This document shows, in pieces, positions 9,460 to 16,697 of a stretch of DNA of 64,000 bases. The translations under genes were made by a program, and so were the position numbers. The notes beneath the pieces are model-generated. The model searched no databases. It was not told where the DNA came from and was given only the letters and a program-made list of their open reading frames with translations. The stretch is taken from the NCBI GenBank assembly GCA_964498785.1, contig CAZCJL010000021.1, positions 6,621 to 70,620 of the forward strand. Reading direction: 5' to 3'. Source of the stretch: Mariaggregatimicrobium sp964498785 (GTDB lineage: Bacteria; Zhuqueibacterota; Zhuqueibacteria; Thermofontimicrobiales; Thiofontviventaceae). How positions within the stretch are numbered: position 1 is the first letter of the stretch; every line of letters starts with the position of its first letter.

Positions 9460-10815
9460 ATGTCAAATTTAGATGATATGATGCGACTGAAAGAGGAGAT
9501 CATCGCTTCGTTTGACGAGCGAATGAATACTCTTGCAAATATAGTTGAATCAACAACTGATCTCGCACAGTCAACACGAGAAATGACTGAACGACATCGA
9601 AATGATCATCTTCTTATGAAAAATAATTTACAGTCACAATTAAGTGAATTTAGAACAAAATTGAGCGACGATAATTTAAAGCGCCTTGTTGCGACAAAGC
9701 ATGAATTTAATGAAAGAATGAGTCAATTAACTGACTTGCTTGCTGCGTTTAAACCGGACGGAAAGTCGGAGTTGACACATTCAGTCAGAGAAACATTAGA
9801 AAAATTTCGTTCGGTGCGACTCGATGAATTCAATGTATTTTTGGAAAAATTACAGCAGCGTATTTATGAAATTAAAGACGAAGTTCATTCGACGATAGAT
9901 GGGTTTAAGGAATCTCGGCATGAAATATCTGCCGCATTAGAGCGAAATTTGTCTGAATTTAATAAACAGCTTAAAAATTATCGGTCAACGCTTTCGAACA
10001 ACGAAAATAACAGATATAAGCAGGCGCAGGCAGAAATTCAAGAACGTACCATTTATCTGAATACTCTTTTTGGCGACGTCTCACGTTTGTTAAGCGATTT
10101 TCGCACGGATCACCAGAAAATGTCGTCGATGTTAAAGGAGATGTTAACATTTAAGGGTTTCAATAACCAGCGGTTGAGCAATTTTCAAAATATGATGGAT
10201 AATATTCTGGATCATCAGAAAAAGCGTGTTCACGATACAACCCAAATGATCTCAGGTTTTAATGAGTGGCATGATGATATAAAAAATGAATTGCATGATC
10301 TGCTTTCTACTGTAAAATTGAATTTAGCGCAATTTAACGATGAACGCGTCAATTTAGCTCATGAAGAAATGAGTGAGCGCGTGGAATATATTTATCAAAT
10401 GAAAAAAGACATCTCCACCATGCTGGGAAATTTGCGTAGTGAAAGCCAAAAAGTAGCGGACGAATGGAAGAATATCGCCAGAATAATAGACCAAAAAAGA
10501 AAAAAATCAGAAAAGGAACACATAAAGATTATTTCAGAAGAAGAACCTGAAATAAAAGCGCCAAAACCAGCGCCAGAAATGGAGAAGCAGGAAATTGTAT
10601 CGAAAATGTATGCTTCGAAAACAGCGTCTGAAAATGATAACGACCCGAGTGACAAAATACTGGCTATTATCGCGCAACATGCTGATGAGGGAATTAAATT
10701 GGCTGAAATTGGCAAGATTGTGAATAAAAAATGGCAGTCACTAATTCCTTTTACAAAAACACTTATGGAGCAGGGAAAGATAAAAAAAGAGGATACTGTG
10801 TATTTCCCGAATTAA
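9460..10815 (+). CDS. Repeat-containing coiled-coil protein with winged-helix-like C-terminus
   Basis: A 451-residue protein. Residues 1-345 are long helices arranged in about five to six imperfect units of 50-65 residues, each opening with a pattern like R-L/V-x3-F/A-x6-I/L-x2-R and passing through an F-x3-R/H-x2-M/I-x3-L motif (VRLDEFNVFLEKL, NRYKQAQAEIQER, QRLSNFQNMMDNI, ERVNLAHEEMSER). Residues about 355-400 are a charged, proline-containing linker. The last about 52 residues (ILAIIAQHADEGIKLAEIG, then LMEQGKIKKEDTVYF) look like a small winged-helix domain. It sits 32 bases after its shorter paralogue with a GGAGG ribosome-binding site, and before gvpN. It may act as a GvpC-like shell protein, with the C-terminal domain as a docking or regulatory module. 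The function is not established. Confidence 0.7.
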   Translation: MSNLDDMMRLKEEIIASFDERMNTLANIVESTTDLAQSTREMTERHRNDHLLMKNNLQSQLSEFRTKLSDDNLKRLVATKHEFNERMSQLTDLLAAFKPDGKSELTHSVRETLEKFRSVRLDEFNVFLEKLQQRIYEIKDEVHSTIDGFKESRHEISAALERNLSEFNKQLKNYRSTLSNNENNRYKQAQAEIQERTIYLNTLFGDVSRLLSDFRTDHQKMSSMLKEMLTFKGFNNQRLSNFQNMMDNILDHQKKRVHDTTQMISGFNEWHDDIKNELHDLLSTVKLNLAQFNDERVNLAHEEMSERVEYIYQMKKDISTMLGNLRSESQKVADEWKNIARIIDQKRKKSEKEHIKIISEEEPEIKAPKPAPEMEKQEIVSKMYASKTASENDNDPSDKILAIIAQHADEGIKLAEIGKIVNKKWQSLIPFTKTLMEQGKIKKEDTVYFPN

Positions 10816-10862
10816 ACTGAGCTGAACCTGAAACCTAATATTACGCCTGGGAGAAATAGTCT

Positions 10863-11777
10863 ATGAACAATAATTCCACCGTCGTTCTTGAGCCGCTATT
10901 AGATGATGAATATGTAATTACTCCGTATTTGAAAGATATCCTCGAATCAGCAAGCAATTACATGGATGCTGGTTATCCGATTCATTTCTGTGGACCGGCA
11001 GGAACTGGCAAAACATCTCTTGCTATGTATCTGGCAGCAAAATATAACCGACCGATCGTAATGATGCACGGGGATAATGAATTTGTTACCTCAGATTTAA
11101 TTGGCGCTGAGCACGGAATTCGATCTCGAAAAGTGGTGGACAATTTTATTCATCATGTTTATAAAACCGAGGAACGCATCGACCGACAGTGGATGGATAA
11201 ACGACTTTCTCTGGCATGTAAAAAAGGTTTCACGTTAATTTATGATGAGTTTACCCGGTCAAAACCAGAGGCCAATAATGTATTGCTTTCAATCCTGGAA
11301 GAAAGAATGCTTGACCTTCCCGCACAAGTGAAGGGGGATGTTTATATAAAAGTACATCCTGAATTCAGGGCAATTTTCACAAGCAATCCGCAGGAATATG
11401 TTGGCATACATCGGGCGCAAGATGCATTGTTAGATCGGATGATTACAATTGATTTACAGCATCTTGATTTGGATACGGAAATTCGGATTACACAAAAAAG
11501 AGCTGACCTCACTTATAAGCACGCCAAAAAAATAGTGAATATTGTCCGCAATTTTCATATAAAAAATGGTAATGAAAAAATTTCCACATTGAGAGATGCC
11601 ATAAAAATCGGTAAAATTTCCAAATTGATGAATATCACACCATCTAAATCACAAAATAGATTTCGGAAAATATGTGTTGATATTTTAACATCAGATCCTC
11701 ACATTCACAAATTTAATGGCGCTCCAAAATCTCAGTCCTTGAAATTTCTGGATGAACTTATCGAAGTATATTGTTAA
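10863..11777 (+). CDS. gvpN: Gas vesicle AAA+ ATPase GvpN
   Basis: A 304-residue MoxR-like AAA+ ATPase. GvpN is thought to help vesicles enlarge during assembly. Visible motifs are Walker A GPAGTGKTS at about residue 45, Walker B LIYDEFTRSKPEANN at about 125, sensor-1 AIFTSNPQEYVG at about 170 and the arginine-finger segment DALLDRM. The order and spacing match GvpN closely, including MMHGDNEFVTSDLIG after the first strand. The length is typical of the family. It is followed after 21 bases by gvpO, a common neighbour. Confidence 0.95.
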   Translation: MNNNSTVVLEPLLDDEYVITPYLKDILESASNYMDAGYPIHFCGPAGTGKTSLAMYLAAKYNRPIVMMHGDNEFVTSDLIGAEHGIRSRKVVDNFIHHVYKTEERIDRQWMDKRLSLACKKGFTLIYDEFTRSKPEANNVLLSILEERMLDLPAQVKGDVYIKVHPEFRAIFTSNPQEYVGIHRAQDALLDRMITIDLQHLDLDTEIRITQKRADLTYKHAKKIVNIVRNFHIKNGNEKISTLRDAIKIGKISKLMNITPSKSQNRFRKICVDILTSDPHIHKFNGAPKSQSLKFLDELIEVYC

Positions 11778-11798
11778 TATAACAGAAAGGGGTGAATT

Positions 11799-12053
11799 AT
11801 GGCGCTTCAAAAGGTTATCGCTGCAATTAGCAACTTTTTTGAATCTGTATTAAATAAAAAGGGTCGGGTGATTGAGGTGAAAACTCAGGAGCGCGGCTGG
11901 TCTGCCTTGGTGGAAACAGTGGAAGAAGCCGAGTACATGCGCAAAATTGCCCAGGATGATCTGCTTGCTGTATATGAGGTTCACGTTGATCAAAATTATG
12001 AAGTGGTTGACTACAGTCGAAAAAGTTTGCGTTCGAGAAAAGAAGCTGCATAA
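11799..12053 (+). CDS. gvpO: Gas vesicle protein GvpO
   Basis: An 84-residue protein with the GvpO core: GWSALVETVEEAEYMRK, DDLLAVYEVHVDQNYEVVDY and a basic SRKSLRSRK end, corresponding to the family pattern GW-x-V-E-x-E, D-x-LA-x-YEV-x-LD. GvpO is a small accessory protein best known from haloarchaea and actinobacteria, where it influences gvp expression or assembly; its biochemistry is unclear. A GAAAGGGGTG ribosome-binding site precedes the ATG. Placement directly after gvpN supports the call. Confidence 0.85.
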   Translation: MALQKVIAAISNFFESVLNKKGRVIEVKTQERGWSALVETVEEAEYMRKIAQDDLLAVYEVHVDQNYEVVDYSRKSLRSRKEAA

Positions 12054-12080
12054 GGTTTAAAATTGAAAGGCGGTATTGGT

Positions 12081-12389
12081 ATGTCACAAATTAAAGGATT
12101 AAGTAATATTCGCTCCAGCCAGAGAATCCATCTAAGTTCTATTTCTAAAAAAGGACGTTCGAAATTCTTGACGCTGTTTATGTTGGATAATGAACGGCAA
12201 TTATTGCAGAAAGATAGTGATATTTTGAAACAACGGCAATCAAGAAATCAGGAGCGGATTAAAGCAATTAACGCTGAGATTAATGAAAAACTGCAGCACG
12301 ATAGTGCAATGATTAATAAAAATGAAAAGGGACATTCTTTGATAAGAAAAATTCCGGAAAAGTGGAAGACTGCAAAAATCGATGTTTAA
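12081..12389 (+). CDS. Small basic coiled-coil protein of gas-vesicle operon
   Basis: A 102-residue basic protein not assigned to a known Gvp family. The ATG at 12081 is chosen because AAAGGCGG lies seven bases upstream; a TTG six codons earlier is the alternative. The N-terminus (QIKGLSNIRSSQRIHLSS) is polar and basic. A helical middle (FLTLFMLDNERQLLQKDSD, QRQSRNQERIKAINAEI) has heptad-like spacing. Its opening resembles that of the small-heat-shock-like protein encoded at 18817 (VKGLKQIKTLSSTRRIS). It lies between gvpO and the first gvpF/L with tight spacing, so a role as a minor vesicle or assembly component is inferred. Nothing more specific can be claimed. Confidence 0.65.
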   Translation: MSQIKGLSNIRSSQRIHLSSISKKGRSKFLTLFMLDNERQLLQKDSDILKQRQSRNQERIKAINAEINEKLQHDSAMINKNEKGHSLIRKIPEKWKTAKIDV

Positions 12390-12421
12390 AAATAGTGAAA
12401 GCGAAAAGTAATGGTGGAAAA

Positions 12422-13435
12422 ATGGCGGCAAAATATTTATACGGATTTATTGAGACTGATCGTGAGGAGAATTTCGGGAATATAGGCGTCGGTAATCAGA
12501 ACAGGGTAACGACAATTCGTTATCGTGATGTTGCAGCAGTTGTTAGTGATCATCCTGTGATACAGTTTGATCAATTAGATGAAAGTCAGTTAACGAACTA
12601 TATTCAAAAACATCAGGTGGTTAATGAAAAGGTGCTGGAAAAACATACCATCATTCCGTTGAGGTTCGGAAACATTGCCCAAAATGCAGCAGATGTTCTG
12701 AAAATATTAAAACATGCTTATATTCAATTTAAAACACAACTGGATCAGTTGCAGGGAAAAATCGAACTTGTCATTCAGGCTACCGCGAACAAACAGGTCT
12801 GGTTGAAGGAGATCGTCGAGACAAATACGACGATAAAAGATTTGACAAAGAAATTGGATAAATCCGATGCGCAGGAGAAAATTCCCATCCAGGTCGAAAT
12901 CGGAAAAATAATTCACAATACAATCGTACATAAAGAAAAAGAGATAGTCGTTGATATATTGGCAACACTTCGAAATGGCGGAAGTCCATATAGATCGGAT
13001 AAATTACTGACCCAGGATATGATAATGAATATGTCCTTTTTAATTGATAGAACTGCTGAGTCTGCGTTTGATCAAAAATTAAATGAATTAGGGCAACGAT
13101 ATGCAAATGATCTCACTTTCAAGTATATTGGCCCGCTACCGCCGTACAGTTTTACACAATTGAATTTAAAAACCACTGATTTGAATTTCATTAATAATGC
13201 GCGAAAAATGCTGAATTTGCCAGGGAAAGCCTCAAAAAAGGAGATCAAAAAAGCGTATCGAACAATGGCGTCAAAATATCATCCGGATAGGACTGGAAAT
13301 GATTCTCAAAAATTTAATGAAATTCACAACGCGTATCGCACTCTGGAAGTGTTTTGCAATAATTACCGCTATTCATTTGATGAAAAAACAATAAGTGAAA
13401 CAGTGCTTATTGATGAACATTATAAAGAAGAATAG
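12422..13435 (+). CDS. gvpF/L: GvpF/L-family protein fused to a C-terminal J domain
   Basis: A 337-residue fusion. Residues 1-260 are a GvpF/L protein: the opening KYLYGFIE, the central HTIIPLRFGNI, and the late MSFLIDR and YIGPLPPYSF motifs are all present. GvpF/L proteins are accessory factors that bind GvpA during nucleation of the shell. Residues about 275-325 are a DnaJ-type J domain with AYRTMASKYHPDRTGN, including the HPD tripeptide needed to stimulate Hsp70 ATPase, then FNEIHNAYRTL. The start at 12422 follows a GGTGG ribosome-binding site; 20 further in-frame codons upstream lack support. The fusion implies recruitment of DnaK to the site of vesicle assembly. No frameshift separates the parts. 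Confidence 0.92.
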   Translation: MAAKYLYGFIETDREENFGNIGVGNQNRVTTIRYRDVAAVVSDHPVIQFDQLDESQLTNYIQKHQVVNEKVLEKHTIIPLRFGNIAQNAADVLKILKHAYIQFKTQLDQLQGKIELVIQATANKQVWLKEIVETNTTIKDLTKKLDKSDAQEKIPIQVEIGKIIHNTIVHKEKEIVVDILATLRNGGSPYRSDKLLTQDMIMNMSFLIDRTAESAFDQKLNELGQRYANDLTFKYIGPLPPYSFTQLNLKTTDLNFINNARKMLNLPGKASKKEIKKAYRTMASKYHPDRTGNDSQKFNEIHNAYRTLEVFCNNYRYSFDEKTISETVLIDEHYKEE

Positions 13436-13439
13436 TAAT

Positions 13440-14201
13440 ATGGGAAAATATATTTACTGCATTGTCGAAAACAGAGACCATCCGCAATTTACATCGAAAA
13501 ATATTGGCAAAGAGTATTCTCCTGTTTATACCCTTAAATATAAAGATATTGGGGCAGTTATTAGTGAATCTCCGATTACAAAATATTCGTTTATTAGTGA
13601 TAATTATATTGCACATCAAAAAGTAATTGAAGAATCTCAATCATACAATTTAAATCCATTACCAGTTCGGTTTTGCACAATTGCAAATAATGAGGAGAGC
13701 ATTTGTGCAATATTAGATAAACGATATGAAGATTTTCAAGCGAATTTAAAACAGATGCAGGGAAAATACGAACTTGGTTTGAAAGTATTTTGGAAAGATA
13801 ATATTGCCTATGATGAAATTTTGCTGAACAATCCATCTATTCAAGCAGAGCGAGATCGATTGAAATCAATGGATCCTGAAAAAACCTATTTTCTACGTAT
13901 CCGCGTTGGAGAGCTGGTTGAAAAAGCGATTACTGAAAAACGCGAACGTGAAATGCAAGAATTCATCAATCGTTTTCAGAATATTTGTTATGATTTATCC
14001 ATGGGACGTATCATTGGCGATAAGATGATATTTAACGCAGCATTTTTAGTCGATCGTGGCCAGGAAAAATTATTGGACGAAGAAGTGAATCGAATTGCTT
14101 TTGATAATGAATCTCGTTTGAAAATTAAATATGTTGGACCGGTTCCTCCATATAATTTTGTAGAAATTACGATAAATACGAATGAACTCGGTTTAAATTA
14201 G
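13440..14201 (+). CDS. gvpF/L: Gas vesicle protein GvpF/L, second copy
   Basis: A 253-residue GvpF/L protein with the same landmarks as the first copy: KYIYCIVENRDHP at the start, LNPLPVRFCTIAN in the first domain, MIFNAAFLVDRGQE, and YVGPVPPYNFVEI near the end. It lacks a J domain and has the usual family length. The ATG at 13440 lies four bases after the preceding stop; an upstream in-frame ATG would overlap the previous gene by 41 bases. Three divergent GvpF/L proteins in one operon suggest distinct roles in nucleation, as in other clusters that carry both gvpF and gvpL. Which is the true GvpF and which GvpL cannot be decided by eye. Confidence 0.92.
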   Translation: MGKYIYCIVENRDHPQFTSKNIGKEYSPVYTLKYKDIGAVISESPITKYSFISDNYIAHQKVIEESQSYNLNPLPVRFCTIANNEESICAILDKRYEDFQANLKQMQGKYELGLKVFWKDNIAYDEILLNNPSIQAERDRLKSMDPEKTYFLRIRVGELVEKAITEKREREMQEFINRFQNICYDLSMGRIIGDKMIFNAAFLVDRGQEKLLDEEVNRIAFDNESRLKIKYVGPVPPYNFVEITINTNELGLN

Positions 14202-14215
14202 GGATAAAATAAATA

Positions 14216-14446
14216 ATGGCGTTCATCATCGATGACATTTTATCACTGCCGGTTAAAGGAATCATCGGAATTTTCAAAGAAATTCATAACTACGCAGATA
14301 AAGAGTTAAACGATATAGATTTCTGGCAACAAAAATTGCTCGAATTACAACTTCGTTATGAAATGGGGGAAATAGAGGAGCTGGAATTTAAACAACAGGA
14401 GAAAGATATTGTACAACGAATTTCCGAAATTCAAGAACGAGGATAA
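14216..14446 (+). CDS. gvpG: Gas vesicle protein GvpG
   Basis: A 76-residue protein with the GvpG pattern: an N-terminal amphipathic segment DDILSLPVKGIIGIFKEIH followed by a charged helix ending LLELQLRYEMGEIEELEF and EKDIVQRISEI. GvpG is a minor accessory factor usually encoded between gvpF and gvpL, as here. The length is typical. Its 3' end overlaps the next gene by 38 bases, implying translational coupling. Confidence 0.92.
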   Translation: MAFIIDDILSLPVKGIIGIFKEIHNYADKELNDIDFWQQKLLELQLRYEMGEIEELEFKQQEKDIVQRISEIQERG

Positions 14447-15245
14447 TTTATATCTTTACTGTGTGCGGGAGAGGCGTGCCAATGAATTAAACGTGACCGG
14501 TATATTTAATCAGGAAAAGGTTTTTTCGATCGTTTGTAAAAATTTAGAAGCAATTGTCAGTATTGTCCCGCAAAATCAATTTGATGATACTGATATAAAG
14601 AAGAAGGCACGGGAAGATATCAACTGGATAAAGGAAAAGGCGCAACTCCACGAGGCAATTGTGGAAAAAGCGATGTATCATTCATCAGAAATATATCCGG
14701 TTATTCCCATGCGGTTTGGAACGATTTTCAAATCAAAAGAAAAAATTAATCACCTGCTAACAAAGCACTACCATCAGTACAGCAATACAATTGCCCGTCT
14801 GACAAAAAAACAGGAATGGAGTGTAAAAGTATATCTGACGCATCAGGATCGGATCACCGATCATGTTGTTAGCACCAACGAATTTATCAAAAAAGAACAA
14901 GCAGATGTCGCGGTTTTACCAAAAGGAATGGCCTATTTCATGCAAAAAAAACTTAACGAAATGGTAAAAAACGCTGTTGACGACAAAATGAATCAATATG
15001 TTCACGATATCATTGAGAGATTGGAAAAACATTCAACAGGACGTCACGAAGGAAAATTACTGGGACCGGAATTTACCGGGAAGAAAGCAACAATGGTTCT
15101 GAATGCAATTCTCCTGATTCATGAGGAAAGTGTTTTGGATTTAATTGAGGCAATACAGAAACTTCAGGATGAAATGAATGTTTTCGGGTTCCGGTTTGAA
15201 TATAGCGGTCCGTGGCCTCCGTATCATTTTGTGGAGTCGCAGTAA
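14409..15245 (+). CDS. gvpF/L: Gas vesicle protein GvpF/L, third copy, TTG start inside gvpG
   Basis: A 278-residue GvpF/L protein: NLYLYCVRER at the start, IYPVIPMRFGTIF at about residue 95, ATMVLNAILLIHEE and YSGPWPPYHFVE at the end. The start is a TTG at 14409, within gvpG but in a different frame. It is supported by AGGAG at 14397-14401 with seven bases of spacing, and no ATG lies before the conserved YLYC motif. The 38-base overlap should couple its translation to gvpG. It is the most divergent of the three copies, with a longer middle segment, and ends one base before the next ATG. Confidence 0.9.
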   Translation: MYNEFPKFKNEDNLYLYCVRERRANELNVTGIFNQEKVFSIVCKNLEAIVSIVPQNQFDDTDIKKKAREDINWIKEKAQLHEAIVEKAMYHSSEIYPVIPMRFGTIFKSKEKINHLLTKHYHQYSNTIARLTKKQEWSVKVYLTHQDRITDHVVSTNEFIKKEQADVAVLPKGMAYFMQKKLNEMVKNAVDDKMNQYVHDIIERLEKHSTGRHEGKLLGPEFTGKKATMVLNAILLIHEESVLDLIEAIQKLQDEMNVFGFRFEYSGPWPPYHFVESQ

Positions 15246-15246
15246 A

Positions 15247-15786
15247 ATGAATAATACTTTTGCAGAAAAAGAGGTGACGCTGCTGGATGCGCTGGACAGG
15301 GTTATCGAAAATGGTGCGGTCATAAGTGGTGATCTTACATTAAAAATGGCTGATATTGATTTGATCTATATTGGATTGCGGCTTATTGCAACATCCGTCT
15401 CAAAAGTTGAAAGCATGAATGGTTCGTCCCATCAATGCCCGGATCGGGAACCCACGGAACATGAATCAAATTACATACAAAAACTTGACTCTGAAATTAT
15501 AAAAGCAGAGCAGAATATTTCACAGTTGATTGAATTGCAAAATCCTGAAAAAACAGAGCAGGGACTGGCGCAAATAGTTTTGACTCTTGTGGTTTTATTA
15601 AAAAGACTTATGGAACGGGAAGCCATGCGCAGAATTCAGCGCGGAGCATTATCCAATGTTGCAATTCAGAAACTGGGGTTGACGTTTATGGCGCTTGATA
15701 AAAAGGTGGACGAACTCAAGTGTGTTTTTGGTCTCAAAGATGATGATTTAAATATTGATTTAGGCCCTTTGGGAAATTTGATGTAG
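15247..15786 (+). CDS. gvpK: GvpS/GvpJ-like domain fused to GvpK
   Basis: A 179-residue fusion. Residues about 8-55 are a GvpA-family (GvpJ/GvpS-like) domain: VTLLDALDRVIENGAVISGD and MADIDLIYIGLRLIATSV. After a linker of about 40 residues (55-95), residues about 97-179 are a complete GvpK: GLAQIVLTLVVLLKRLMERE, ALSNVAIQKLGLTFMALDKK and the hallmark DLNIDLGPLGNLM. In many operons gvpS and gvpK are separate adjacent genes. Here one continuous frame joins them with no internal stop. GvpK and GvpS are minor, essential accessory proteins. The ATG lies one base after the previous stop. Confidence 0.9.
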   Translation: MNNTFAEKEVTLLDALDRVIENGAVISGDLTLKMADIDLIYIGLRLIATSVSKVESMNGSSHQCPDREPTEHESNYIQKLDSEIIKAEQNISQLIELQNPEKTEQGLAQIVLTLVVLLKRLMEREAMRRIQRGALSNVAIQKLGLTFMALDKKVDELKCVFGLKDDDLNIDLGPLGNLM

Positions 15787-15792
15787 CAATTA

Positions 15793-15812
15793 TTACTGCA
15801 ATTTTGCAGTAA
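15793..15812 (+). promoter_or_regulatory. Perfect 8-bp stem-loop before gvpJ
   Basis: TTACTGCA-ATTT-TGCAGTAA forms a perfect eight-base-pair hairpin in the 40-base gap between the gvpK fusion and gvpJ, ending three bases before the AGGAG ribosome-binding site. There is no U-tract, so it is not a normal terminator. It may mark an mRNA processing site or tune gvpJ translation. Confidence 0.4.
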
Positions 15813-15826
15813 GTCAGGAGATAAAT

Positions 15827-16147
15827 ATGTCGGAACAGATAACCCACGGACTTCATTCCACAAATCTCGCGGATATTTTAGAGAGAGTATTGGATAAGGG
15901 GATTGTAATTGCCGGAGATATCCAAATTAAGCTTGCGGATATTGAGTTGCTAACGATAAAAATACGACTTATGGTGGCGTCTGTAGATAAAGCCGTTGAA
16001 ATGGGAATTAATTGGTGGGAAAGTGATCCTTATTTAAATAATAATTCCAACGAATTAATCGAAGAAAATAATCAATTAAAAGAAAAATTAAATAAAATTG
16101 AACGACAACAACAGCAGCGTAAACGAGGGTTAAAAGATGGAGAATAA
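15827..16147 (+). CDS. gvpJ: Gas vesicle minor shell protein GvpJ
   Basis: A 106-residue GvpA-family protein. The core LADILERVLDKGIVIAGD, IQIKLADIELLTIKIRLMV and ASVDKAVEMGINWW match GvpJ. The tail NNQLKEKLNKIERQQQQRKR is a charged helix not found in GvpA and usual for GvpJ. GvpJ is a minor shell component thought to act at nucleation. An AGGAG ribosome-binding site precedes the ATG. The 3' end overlaps gvpH by 11 bases. Confidence 0.93.
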   Translation: MSEQITHGLHSTNLADILERVLDKGIVIAGDIQIKLADIELLTIKIRLMVASVDKAVEMGINWWESDPYLNNNSNELIEENNQLKEKLNKIERQQQQRKRGLKDGE

Positions 16148-16667
16148 TAAAAAGAAAAAAGAGAAAGAACATGAGGTTAAAATAGATTTTGGGTTAGGAG
16201 GTTTGTTTAAAGGGCTCGGCAATCTGGTTGACCTTGTGTCTGAAATGTCTGAAAAAGGGGAGCAGATCAAGGAAAGAACGCAGGAATTTTCTGGTAAAGG
16301 TCCGTTCAAGGATGTGAACGGAGTTTATGGATTTTCAATTAAAATGGGCGCGAGTGGAAAACCTGAAGTAAATTCTTTTGGAAATGTAAAGAAAAGTCAA
16401 AACGGGCCTGTGGTTGATGAGGTGAGAGAACCGATGGTCGATATTTTTGAGGAAGATGATGAAATTCAGATCATCGCGGAAATGCCAGGTGTGGCTAAAA
16501 ATCAAATCAAATTAGAATTGAATGGTGATGTGATGATGATTAGCGCGCAAAATAACAAACGAAAGTACCAGAAAGAGCTATTGTTACCAACACCAGTGAA
16601 AGAGCAGACAGTGGTCTATTCTTATAAAAATGGTATTCTTGAAGTTAAATTGGCGAAAAATTCATAG
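16137..16667 (+). CDS. gvpH: Gas vesicle small heat-shock-like protein GvpH
   Basis: A 176-residue protein. The N-terminal part carries the GvpH signature GLGGLFKGLGNLVDLVSEM, which is typical of this accessory protein. The C-terminal 80 residues form an Hsp20/alpha-crystallin domain: REPMVDIFEEDDEIQIIAEM, PGVAKNQIKLELNGDVMMIS and the final YKNGILEVKL. GvpH proteins hold other Gvp proteins soluble as small heat-shock-like chaperones. It overlaps gvpJ by 11 bases, suggesting coupled translation. Confidence 0.9.
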   Translation: MENNKKKKEKEHEVKIDFGLGGLFKGLGNLVDLVSEMSEKGEQIKERTQEFSGKGPFKDVNGVYGFSIKMGASGKPEVNSFGNVKKSQNGPVVDEVREPMVDIFEEDDEIQIIAEMPGVAKNQIKLELNGDVMMISAQNNKRKYQKELLLPTPVKEQTVVYSYKNGILEVKLAKNS

Positions 16668-16697
16668 CACTATTGAAAAAAGGATCCGGAGAGTCGA

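Noticed and set aside
8792..10815. Direct call of the coiled-coil genes as gvpC
   Set aside because: No recognised cyanobacterial or haloarchaeal GvpC repeat was seen; only position and helical repeats support the idea, so no symbol was given.
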